A stretch of 64,000 nt of DNA from Candidatus Gracilibacteria bacterium (lineage in GTDB: Bacteria > Patescibacteriota > Gracilibacteria > BD1-5 > UBA6164). Below, in pieces: positions 56,207 to 64,000 of this stretch. How positions within the stretch are numbered: position 1 is the stretch's first letter; every line of letters starts with the position of its first letter. Under the pieces are notes generated by a model that was not told where the DNA came from, ran no database searches, and saw only the letters and a program-made list of their open reading frames with translations. The stretch lies in the NCBI GenBank assembly GCA_010119145.1, contig JAACSU010000007.1:515869-579868 (forward strand). Reading direction: 5' to 3'. Both the position numbers and the translations under genes were made by a program.

Positions 56207-56710
56207 TTAAAATAAGCTCGCTTGTTTATGAATGATTACTGCAGATACAATTATCATAGGTATGTCATCATGAAATATCACTAAAGCTTTACTCATATCA
56301 CTGAATGAATAAATTCAAACCATACAGTCGTCTTCTCAAAGTGATGATTCAGTTATCATCTTTTTTAATTTTTTATAAAGCTGAAAATCAATACATATTG
56401 CATCATGTCATGAAAAAACTCATACATAATCTTTTCAAAAATAAGTCTTGTATTGATCTATCTTTTCAAGCTTTCAAATTTGAGTCGTATTATGTTTAAT
56501 TTTTGGTAGAAAATCTTTTTCAAACATCTGAGTCATGTCGTCTTCTCACAATACTTCAGAAACAAATGTTTTTACTGATTCTGAATTTGAAGATAAATAC
56601 ACATGATAAATTAAGTTTGATAGTCAGACATATTCATGACTTTTTATGTAAGTTGCAGGAACTCTAATTCAATAATCTAATAACATTGTAACTTCTTGTT
56701 TTAGTGACAT
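56207..56710 (-). CDS. phage hypothetical protein, 167 aa
   Basis: Mixed alpha/beta with MSLKQEVTMLLDYGIRVPATYI at the start, and FSGHDAICIDFQLYKKLKKM and VIFHDDIPMIIVSAVIIHKQ near the end. Several TGA glycines. No family recognised. Confidence 0.55.
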
Positions 56711-56773
56711 GGTTTCCGTTTAAAAAATATTTGTACTTTCTTTCCTGCAGCTATTGGGTCGAGTGTGTAATTC

Positions 56774-57097
56774 CTATACACCTGTTTCACGTGGAAAAGA
56801 TAATTGCTTCCCTGGTCAGAAAATTGACCGGTGCCAATTATCATTCAAGTTTCCTTGGATATTCTCTCAACTTTCAGATGCAGCGAGAAGCTCTTGCGAG
56901 ACTCTGTCTTCTTGTAATTGAGCTGCAACAATTGCCCTGATTCTATTTCGGCGATACTGTAGTGAGAGTAAAAATTCATCTTTCACTCTGTTTTTATTAT
57001 TTTGGTATTCACGTTCTGCTCTTATATATAAAATATCGTATTCATCGAGTTCACTTTCGATATACACTAAATCCTCTGATGTAAAATCTACTTGCAT
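56774..57097 (-). CDS. phage protein, 107 aa, coiled coil
   Basis: An N-terminal acidic helix (SEDLVYIESELDEYDILYIRAEREYQ) and a basic helix (YRRNRIRAIVAAQLQEDRVSQELL), then a glycine-containing tail. Needs TGA=Gly to reach TAG. Overlaps the upstream gene by 10 nt. No family recognised. Confidence 0.55.
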
Positions 57098-57585
57098 GCT
57101 TCTTTTTTTGGATTAAATCACCAGTAACTTCATGTCGTTATTTTTGCAATTCTCGTTTTAGTTATCTGAAGAGATGTTTTAAATCTCTCAACATCATTTA
57201 GTGTTTTGAATTCTTGAGTTTCTTCACTTTTTACATTTCAAATTACTGTGGTGATTATCGAATCTAATTCTGTAATTGTAGGTTCCCTATTAATGTTTTT
57301 CTTCATATTCCCTATATGAAACTTCACAACAGTTCTTTGTTCAGGATCCAATCCAGCAAGTTTCTCCTCATAAGAAATAGATTTTTGATCTTTCACTTCC
57401 CACCAATCTTTGATTTTATTTTTTACTACATTTCTATTGTGCCTTGGAAATCTTATAACTTCTGCTTGTTGGTAGATGGAATTAAAATTCTCAATCAATC
57501 ACTCCCAATATAAAACTTCAGTTTCGAGTCAAAATGCTACCTGTACTCAGACCATGGGGACATGTTTTTTTATTTGTGTAGTCAT
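57088..57585 (-). CDS. phage hypothetical protein, 165 aa
   Basis: Begins MTTQIKKHVPMVGVQVAFG and continues with a charged helical body (KKNINREPTITELDSIITTVIG). Directly downstream of the replication gene (9 nt). A helicase-loader-like partner of it is possible, not shown by sequence. Confidence 0.55.
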
Positions 57586-57594
57586 AAAATATTT

Positions 57595-58410
57595 TTACAT
57601 AATTATTGGTTTTTTCTTTTGTTGCTTCTCTGCTTCTTCTTTCACTTTTCAAATCATTTCTACGAAAAATGGTATTTTTTGTTTATTCTTTTCTCTAAAT
57701 TTTGACATAGAAATAATCTGATTACTCCAGAAGTCATCAGATTTAACAAATTTTATGATGTAAGTGATTTGCGTTTCGTTATATCAATCAATCTCTTTTA
57801 ATTTTCTAATTTCATCACACCACGCGGCCAGCACATTTTCTTCTCATTGTGTTTTCACATAATGCTGTATTTGTGGTTTATCTAAATTAAAATATAAAAA
57901 ATCCTTTGAGGTTTTATATTCATAGGAATTTTTATAAAAGACTTCTATGATTTTTAAAACAAGAATATTCAAAAAATAAATTTTATTTTCCAGAAGAGAT
58001 TTATCTCTTTCTGGTAAAGACTTCTTATATTGTCTTGTATTATTCTTTCTTGTATTATTATCCGTGACTTTTTCGTCACCCGTCGAGTGATTTTTACGTC
58101 ACTCGTCGAGTGACTTTTTTGTCACTCGTGTTTTATAGGGAGAATCTATTAAATAAATATGTCTATATATAACTTCACATCCTCTCATTTTGTATTCGAT
58201 ATCGATATATCATAGGCTTTGAAGTTTTGATATTTTTCTACTTATAGTTTTGTCATCAATTTCAAATTTTTCTGATAAATGAATGTTTCCTGCATGACAG
58301 TATCATTTTTCTGCTGCAAGTGATGAGATATATAAAAGCAGATTTAATTCGTTTTTTATATCCTTATCGAAGATCCATTCATTCATACAAATTGCGTATC
58401 AATTCTTCAT
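57595..58410 (-). CDS. phage replication protein (HTH, DnaD/O-like) carrying the origin repeats
   Basis: 271 residues. An N-terminal winged-helix-like region (IFDKDIKNELNLLLYISSLAAEKGYCHAGNIHLSEKFEIDDKTISRKISKLQSLGYIDIEY) matches HTH-36/replication initiator proteins; a hydrophilic linker follows and a C-terminal helical domain (VKTQGEENVLAAWCDEIRKL). Three 23-bp iterons (58064-58132) lie inside the gene, an arrangement like lambda O and related initiators, where the initiator binds repeats in its own gene. Confidence 0.75.
58064..58132. repeat. three 23-bp direct repeats, candidate replication origin
   Basis: Contiguous units 58064-58086, 58087-58109 and 58110-58132. Each reads roughly GTGACTTTTT-N-GTCACTCGT, so every unit is itself an inverted repeat (GTGAC...GTCAC). 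Contained in the replication protein gene. Confidence 0.8.
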
Positions 58411-58439
58411 ATGTTTTTATTTCTTAAAAGAGATAATTT

Positions 58440-59069
58440 TTACAAGAGTTTCTTTTTTCTGAGTTCGAAGTAACAATTCTTAGTAGCAACAATGTCAGCA
58501 AATGCGTCATGAGCTCCATCAAAATCCACTCAAAACAGTTTTATATGGAGTTCCGATAGTTTGGGCCATTTGTATCATCTGTACCTTCCTGGTATCTGAC
58601 AAAACTGTATTGAGGATTGCATGGTGCATGAGAGTTTGGATTCGAACATTTTTAAAAAAGCATCAACTCAATCCCAGTTTGTTTCTGCAGCAATTCTTCG
58701 ATATTCGGTTGATAGAATTTTAAAATCAAAATCTACGTTATGTCACACTATGATGTCTGCTCGATTTATGAGTTGGGCGAATTTATTTGCATACCAGAAG
58801 AATCTATCTTTGTTCTGAATCATTTCTTGAGTGATTCAGTGTATTTCTGTGGATCCTAAAGGAATTAGAACTCACGGATTAAAGAGCTCATTTATTTTTT
58901 CGTCACTTCAATCTGGAATTGGTATTACTTCACCATCACCTAACTCATGAGCCTCTAAAAATTTTCAAAATAAAGCTCATAATTGAAGCATATGTGGTTG
59001 CTCTTCTATTGGAGCTCAAGGTATATAGACACCAGTTGTTTCGGTATCAAAAAACAGTATTTTTTTCAT
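58440..59069 (-). CDS. DnaQ-like 3'-5' exonuclease
   Basis: 209 residues. Exo motifs are clear: FFDTETTGVYIP (Exo I), IIVGHNVDFDFKI (Exo II) and GAHDAFADIVA (Exo III, His and Asp). Likely proofreading or recombination role beside the replication gene. Confidence 0.9.
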
Positions 59070-59070
59070 A

Positions 59071-60117
59071 TTAAGAGAGTTTTTTAAGTTCAATAAATAA
59101 ATCGTTCATGTATGTAATCGCGATACTATCAAGATTGGAATCTGCGAAATTTATTTTTGAGCAGAGATAATCAAATTTTTCAAACAAACTTGGTTCTTTT
59201 TCTTCACTGATAGCGTTTTTAGTATCATTTGCTTGTATTGAGTCGTTTTTCACTTCCACTTCTTTCTCAGGTAATACAGAGTCTTTTTCTACTACAATTT
59301 CTTTTACTTCTGCTTCTGCTTTAGTTTGTTTTTCTAGATCTTCGAGTTTCTTATTTTCAATAGATTCTAGCTCCCTTAATTCCTTAATTTTTAATGAGAC
59401 TGCATTCTCAATAGGTACTGAATGATTTCTTCCATACATATTTTCAATATAATCTTCCATGTGTTGCATTTGCTCAAATGAAGTTATTTTTGAAATTTTT
59501 TCAATCTCTATATCTTCCTGAGCTTTTATTTTTTTCTCAATCTCTGCTTGCTCTTCTTTCATCTTTCTAAGTTTTTCTTGCTCTTCCAGGTATAACTTTC
59601 TATCTCTAAACGATTCAGCAATTTGTTTCTTCTTTCTATCAGATTCTAGAAGTGCTTTAAAATATTTCTTTAATTCTTCTTGTGTTTCGATAAGGAGAAA
59701 TCAATTAATGATTCATTGAACTCTCTCTTTTTCTTCTTGTTTTCTTTTTTCTTCAGCTTCACTGAAAGCTGTAATTTTATCAGTGAGCTCATTTTTTAGT
59801 ATTACAAGTGGCTCTTTAAACTTATTTGCTTGAGCTTCAATCATATTACAGGCCTCAAGTGCAGGAGCTTTGAGATTCACTCTGGTTTCCTCAATTCTCT
59901 TATAATGATCCATCACTTTTTTCTTGTAGCCTTTAGCTCTATCAAATGAGTATTTATCAACTTCTTTGAGCTCTCATGCAAGCTTCTGTAATTCGAGTGT
60001 TTTTGCTTCAATTTGGTTTGAATTTTTCAGGTCAAATCCTGGGAAAATTACGAGCTCTTTGATTTCTTTTTTTTCTGAAGGCATTTCCTTCAGTATTTCT
60101 GGGTTTTTATTTGTCAT
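59071..60117 (-). CDS. phage coiled-coil protein (DUF1351-like)
   Basis: 348 residues dominated by charged coiled coil (EEKRKQEEKERV, EAEVKEIVVEKDSVLPEKEVEV). Similar proteins (DUF1351/Gp157-like) sit between recombination and replication genes in many siphoviruses. The start overlaps the previous gene by 11 nt. Confidence 0.65.
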
Positions 60118-60889
60118 AAGATCAACTAATATTAAAATAATTTTTATAAAATTCAGTTACAATTATTCACCTTTTGGCATACCAAGTACCTTTATTTGCA
60201 TGATAATGGAATCTATAAAGACAAGATAAAACACCGTATTCTCAGGCTTCAAATCAATCTTTGAGATTATCAAATTCCCAATATTTCCCACACCCATCAA
60301 GTGTTCCAGATTTTCCTTGGAAATATCTTTGTCGGTATACTTCTTCTCTATTCTTCATCCATGCGAGTTGTGATTCTATATCTGGAGATATACCGTGACT
60401 TCTGAGTGTTTGTACATATCACCATGCACTTGGATTGCTGGCAGTCTCAGAAAATCAGCTTTCAAAATTTACAAGCGCTAATCTGTTTATAATTTGTTTC
60501 TCGTTGTAATATTTCTTCCATGATTTGATGTCTCTTTGTGGAGGAGTCATAATATTATGATCTCATCTTTGAGTACATGATCTTTCTTCTCTTGTTTCTC
60601 AAGATATGTCGTTATAACATCAGATAACTACTCTTTCCTCTCAGAAGAAATCTTCAAAAGTAAGCTTTCAATAATCTGCAGAAGTAATAGGGATTATTAA
60701 AGAGACTAGAAATCCTGCTCACAGAACTGCGAGAATTGGTAATATTATTCACATTATTTTTCCTCACTTTCCCCAATCTCTCGAGTTGCAATATTCCATA
60801 GATTTTTCGAATCTAAGATCTATTGTGTAAGAGTCGGGGTATTTTGGGTTTTTAAATAATTGAACTTTTTTTGTTACTTTTTTAAGCAT
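60107..60889 (-). CDS. phage membrane protein with lysozyme-like domain
   Basis: 260 residues. One transmembrane helix (KIMGIILPILAVLGAGFLVSLIIPI) then an outside domain where NRLALVNFESGFSETASNPSAWGYVQTLRSHG resembles soluble lytic transglycosylases/lysozymes (E-SG-S-...-A-GY-Q). Unusual in the early module; could be a lysogenic wall modifier or a secreted factor. Catalytic activity unproven. Confidence 0.6.
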
Positions 60890-60910
60890 ATTTTTGTTTT
60901 ATAATGTATT

Positions 60911-61288
60911 TTAATTTTTATGTCGGGATATGTTTTCTTGATTTTCAGCACACCATGTATCTTCAGCATCTTCCATCTCTGGAGTGATTTTAGATAATGG
61001 AACATAGACTGGCCTATGATCATCTGAGAGATGATGAAAAGCTTTTTTTGATTCGTATGTAATTGTTTCTTTAGATTTTTTGATCTGGTATTTCTTTTTG
61101 AATGTCAGATCATTAATTTTATTTCAATTCGCAGTCCATAAATCTTCCATGCAAAAACAATATTCTTCAGTTCTCACACTCTCCCATAATGTGTGGTAGA
61201 GCCAGTAAAAATAATCTTTACTAAGAGCTAGGACCTCCGATACCTGCTTTCATTTATATTCTCAAATTTTTACTTCGAAGTCTTTCAT
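60911..61288 (-). CDS. phage protein, 125 aa (DUF3820-like start)
   Basis: Begins MKDFEVKIGEYKGKQVSEVLALSKDYFYWLYHT, resembling the DUF3820 type small nucleic-acid-associated proteins (phi-x-FGKYKGK). A cysteine pair (CFCMEDLW) is nearby. Overlaps the Bet gene by 19 nt. Confidence 0.65.
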
Positions 61289-62367
61289 GTTGATTGAGTC
61301 TTAGAAAATAAATCTTTGAGTTTTGCTCTCATTGGTTTTCAGACTTTGTAATCTAAAGTGATGTCATCGAGTGCTTCAGAGAAATTCTTGTATTTATCTT
61401 TTCCCTTCAGAAATTCTTCATATTGTGGTTTTTCATTGAACCATTCTTTTTCAGTTCCATCTGCTCGATAATCTCATTTTCTGATTTCCTTTAAATACTC
61501 TTCCCTATCTTTTTGCGTTTCTTCAATAGGTTGAATTTCTACTACAGCATCTTGGATTTCTCAGTGAGCGAGTGATCATTTCATATCTACTACAAGTTGC
61601 GTGATATTATCAATTTTCTCTTTCTCTTTTCGACAATCAGCTCTATTGCTCAGTTTTTCTTTGAAAACTTTAAGTTTAGATTCAAGACTCTCTAAAGTTT
61701 TAGATTCTTGTATTCATTCATACCATCAGATGAAAAATTCTTCAACCGTTGATTGTTGTTTTTCAGGAGCTTTTGGTTCTGGAGGTTTCTTTGTATTCTT
61801 TGGTAGAGTAGGTTTTGTTTCATCCTCCGGAGTATTCCAGTTCTCCGACTCTTCGAATGTTCCTGCGAATAATTCCTGAAATGCTTGTCTGAGTCATTGA
61901 GCTTCAGCTACTTTTTTAATCATAGTAGCTGGCTTAGATGTCCATACTCAATATGTTTGAATGTACTCTTTGAGTTCAACATAAGTAAATGTAGCCTTTG
62001 TTGATCACTTTCTCATGACTGTACAGTAAGCTCAGACAAGGTTCCCTCTATCTTTCAGATTGTAAGTATGATTAACTTCTCCTCATGAGACTTTAAAATC
62101 GTCATTGGTATAAACGGCATCTACTATGTGATAATCATATAACTTATTTGCCTGAGCAGATTTTCTATATCCATCTCTTCAGATGAAAATACTTGCAGGT
62201 TTATCTTTATATTTAACGGCCCATATTTCTTTAAGAAATGGACTGAGTCATGTACTCTTCCCTACTCATACAAAAGTTTCAAACTCTGGATCTGTAAGAT
62301 CCTTTGCATAGATATCTTTTATGGTTTGTAACTGGGTTTTTTCTTCCCACTTTATGATTTGTGTCAT
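61270..62367 (-). CDS. RecT/Bet family single-strand annealing protein
   Basis: 365 residues. TDPEFETFVGVGKSTGLSPFLKEIWAVKYKDKPASIFIGRDGYRKSA and KDRGNLVGAYCTVMRKG, followed by ...GVWTSKPATMIKKVAEAQGLRQAFQELFAGTF, is the RecT/Bet core. The C-terminal third is variable and charged. Anneals complementary DNA strands for phage recombination. Confidence 0.92.
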
Positions 62368-62407
62368 AAAAAAATTTTATAAAAAAATTAAAATTGATTT
62401 TTTATGA

Positions 62408-62433
62408 TTTTCTCGCTATAATTGAGCGAGAAA
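62408..62433 (-). other. hairpin in the leader of the Bet gene
   Basis: Perfect stem TTTTCTCGCT/AGCGAGAAAA around a 7-nt loop, 41 nt before the Bet ATG. May control its expression or end the early small-gene transcript. Confidence 0.55.
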
Positions 62434-62455
62434 ATCGCTTTGCTTTGTGGTTTTT

Positions 62456-62599
62456 CTAAACAAGAACTTCTTTCGGGAGTTCTTTTTTATTTGATTTAAA
62501 AATCTTTAAATCAATCAGATCCTGAATAAAGTCATCAAGCTCTTCCCTACTGAGAAGCATCTTTTGTTTCTTGTATTGGATCATGTATTTAGTCTCCAT
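62456..62599 (-). CDS. phage small protein, 47 aa
   Basis: METKYMIQYKKQKMLLSREEL then a helix ending KELPKEVLV. Its start overlaps the end of the 40-aa gene. No family recognised. Confidence 0.5.
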   Translation of the reverse strand: METKYMIQYKKQKMLLSREELDDFIQDLIDLKIFKSNKKELPKEVLV

Positions 62600-62711
62600 A
62601 TGTGTATTGGTTTTGGTAAGTAAGATTCTCCAATTCAATCGTTTGAGTTTCGATATGTCCTACTATTCCGTAGATCACGAGGACAAGCAGCGTTATTCCT
62701 ATAGCTTTCAT
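62589..62711 (-). CDS. phage small membrane peptide, 40 aa
   Basis: MKAIGITLLVLVIYGIVG: a single hydrophobic helix followed by an acidic, Tyr/Gln-rich tail. Coupled by overlap to both neighbours. Confidence 0.5.
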   Translation of the reverse strand: MKAIGITLLVLVIYGIVGHIETQTIELENLTYQNQYTYGD

Positions 62712-62845
62712 AATTTTAAAGTCATCATGTAAAGTCTTTTCCAATCGTTAGGATCAGGTTTTGTTTTCTTTATTGAGAAAAATGTTCAATTTCTTTCGAT
62801 GTATTTTTTGTTTTCAAAAACGGTTATTTTTCAACTGGCTGTCAT
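62699..62845 (-). CDS. phage small protein, 48 aa
   Basis: Starts MTASGKITVFENKKYIERNG; short and basic, with a Trp-Lys-Arg end. Overlaps both neighbours. No family recognised. Confidence 0.5.
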
Positions 62846-63060
62846 TCTTTCATTGGTTCAAATAAATCTAAAGTTTTTGTGTTGATATCTATTACTTTGT
62901 GTTCGAGCAAAAATGAGTAAATCCTAAATTTTGTAGTAAAAGTTACGTCTCACCCATTTGCTGCTTTATCAATTGTTTTTGTGGCCATTTTTTCCGTTTT
63001 GCATATCAAATATGAAAGTCATCTCTCTTTATCTAATAATTCTCTGAATTTTGTTTTCAT
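62824..63060 (-). CDS. first early phage gene, 78 aa
   Basis: MKTKFRELLDKERGLSYLI then a beta-rich part (GGDVTFTTKFRIYSFLLEHKVIDI). First leftward gene after the control region; a small early regulator or moron is plausible. No family recognised. Confidence 0.55.
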
Positions 63061-63125
63061 CTCAATCTATTATAGATATACCATTATTTTGTCATACATA
63101 TAAGCAAAAAAATATATATTAATTC

Positions 63126-63146
63126 CAAGCAAAACTTTATTGCTTG
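63126..63146. promoter_or_regulatory. inverted repeat in the control region
   Basis: CAAGCAA (63126-63132) and TTGCTTG (63140-63146) separated by 7 nt, between the divergent early and repressor genes. A possible operator. Confidence 0.5.
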
Positions 63147-63186
63147 AACTCTGATTTTAAAGAGCAGTTTTCTTATGTGCAATATA

Positions 63187-63210
63187 AATATATCATTTAA
63201 TTGATATATT
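63187..63210. promoter_or_regulatory. operator-like palindrome
   Basis: Perfect 9-bp arms AATATATCA/TGATATATT with a 6-nt spacer, and a partial second shell TGCAAT/ATTGCA outside it. Central in the divergent control region, so a likely repressor-binding site. Confidence 0.6.
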
Positions 63211-63244
63211 GCAAATAAATTTATATCTTTTTATCATTTTATCA

Positions 63245-63274
63245 TTGACAAATATATCTTTTAAATATTATATA
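63245..63274 (+). promoter_or_regulatory. promoter of the repressor gene
   Basis: TTGACA at 63245-63250 and TATATA at 63269-63274, 18 nt apart, upstream of the ATG at 63297. The -35 box is a perfect consensus. Confidence 0.75.
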
Positions 63275-63296
63275 TATCTATAATGTAATCAAAAAT

Positions 63297-63722
63297 ATGT
63301 TAATAAAGGCAAACTCCGACATAATTAGAAGTTGAACAATATGACAACATCTAAAAAATGTTATTGAACAAAAATCGTTTACAGTTTCTGAGGTAGCAGA
63401 AAAAATGTGAATCTCTCAACCAGCACTCAGTAGAGTTTTAAATTGAAAGGTTTGATGAAGTGATAACTTTTTTACTAAAGCTTCAAGAGCAATCGGACTC
63501 TCCACTAAAGAAATGCAGGAAATATTCAAAGCTGCAGATCAAGAAGAATACAAATACAAATATGGTGAAGAGATAATATCATGAGAAATCGATATAGAAA
63601 CTTTGAGTGATGAAGATCTCGAAGATGTTTTGTTGTCTAAAAATTGAATTATCTCTGAAGAAGCTCAGAAAGATTTGAAGAGTTACATTGCTTTCCTGAG
63701 AACTAAATACCCAAAGAAATAG
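63297..63722 (+). CDS. HTH transcriptional regulator, phage repressor candidate
   Basis: 141 residues. The N-terminal XRE-type HTH reads KSFTVSEVAEKMGISQPALSRVLNGKVGGSDNFFTKASRAIGLS, with two TGA glycines in and next to the turn. The C-terminal half is acidic and helical (ETLSDEDLEDVLLSKNG). Divergent from the early operon behind an operator-like palindrome, as expected of a lysogeny repressor. No peptidase domain is present. Confidence 0.8.
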
Positions 63723-63725
63723 AAA

Positions 63726-64000
63726 ATGACTGAATCAAATTTAATACCTTCAGAAATATATGATGCAGCACTAAACGATGCTGTTGAGTATTATAAGTTA
63801 AATAGAGAATTTCATTCACCATATCTCTGACAGGTAAAAATTACTAAAAAATGATTTCAACACTTAGAAAATAAATGATTTAAAAATCAGAGAAAAAGAA
63901 ATCCAAAGGATGCATATGTAAGATTAAAATGTTTCCCACATGTATGAACTTTATTAAGAAAGTTATGATTACCACAAGAATATAAGTGTGTTATGGAAAA
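63726..64000 (+). CDS. phage protein, cut by the window edge
   Basis: Starts 3 nt after the repressor, so the two form an operon. The first 90 residues contain YLGQVKITKKGFQHLENKGFKNQRKRNPKDAYVRLKC, a basic segment with a conserved-looking His that recalls phage PBECR-type (barnase/EndoU/RelE-like) nuclease domains; the match is weak. Could be a toxin or a lysogeny gene. Confidence 0.55.

Larger units (their letters stand above)
31231..64000. mobile_element. tailed-phage genome (probable prophage), right end outside window
   Basis: A continuous block of phage genes, almost all leftward, from a divergent control region at the right to a strong terminator at the left. It contains recombination, replication, terminase, portal, capsid, tail and lysis modules in the usual siphovirus order and uses TGA for glycine as the host does. 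The left border is placed at the terminator near 31231; the true attachment site was not identified. No integrase is present in the window. Confidence 0.88.

Noticed and set aside
58064-58132. CRISPR array
   Set aside because: The 23-bp units are contiguous with no spacers, lie in a coding sequence and are internally palindromic; iterons explain them better.

Overview
The window is AT-rich chromosomal DNA from a bacterium that reads UGA as glycine (translation table 25), that is, Absconditabacteria (SR1) or Gracilibacteria (BD1-5/GN02) of the candidate phyla radiation. The evidence is direct. Conserved glycines in Walker A, ABC signature, MsrA, RNase H, MurD, FtsH and amidase motifs are written TGA, and genes end only at TAA or TAG. 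Read with the standard code almost every gene looks shattered. Read with UGA=Gly they become full-length proteins of normal size, and all coordinates here use that reading. I cannot say which of the two phyla it is.

1-30.8 kb is host chromosome. It holds cell wall and envelope genes (PGRP-type amidase cut by the window edge, NAGPA-type glycosidase, murD, DedA, YetF-like, two Gmad2 lipoproteins flanking tex, two SLH proteins) and quality control and translation genes (ftsH, two ABC-F ATPases, a CsaA-like protein). It also holds transport and export genes (an MFS carrier overlapping an ATP-grasp ligase, a MATE pump, an LtrA-like membrane protein), nucleic-acid turnover (RNase HI with a zinc ribbon, an RNB ribonuclease next to a UMPH-1 nucleotidase) and msrA with a zinc alcohol dehydrogenase. 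Intrinsic terminators separate most units. The LtrA gene is preceded by a promoter, an 11-codon leader ORF and a terminator, which looks like an attenuator.

From about 31.23 kb to the right edge lies a tailed-phage genome (probable prophage, siphovirus-like) that uses the same recoded UGA. A divergent control region (63.06-63.30 kb) separates a rightward HTH repressor from a long leftward programme: small early genes, RecT/Bet annealing protein, DnaQ-like exonuclease, a replication protein carrying three 23-bp iterons, VRR-NUC nuclease, an RNA cluster with tRNA-Glu, ParB-methyltransferase, terminase, portal, Mu-F-like protein, XkdF-like protease, scaffold, capsid, head-tail connectors, tail tube, tape measure, Dit-like and tail-fibre proteins. 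It ends with a lysis cassette (XhlA-like, holins, CHAP endolysin fused to a zinc-peptidase-like domain) and a structured, terminator-closed left end. No integrase is visible; it may lie beyond 64 kb.

The most striking new signal is a family of seven nearly identical 18-nt elements (AATGACATTGAAAAAAAA on the minus strand). Each sits 45-52 nt before a start codon of a late gene block; six of the seven have a TA at the same offset, and four overlap the left arm of the preceding block's terminator. They look like the late promoters of this phage.
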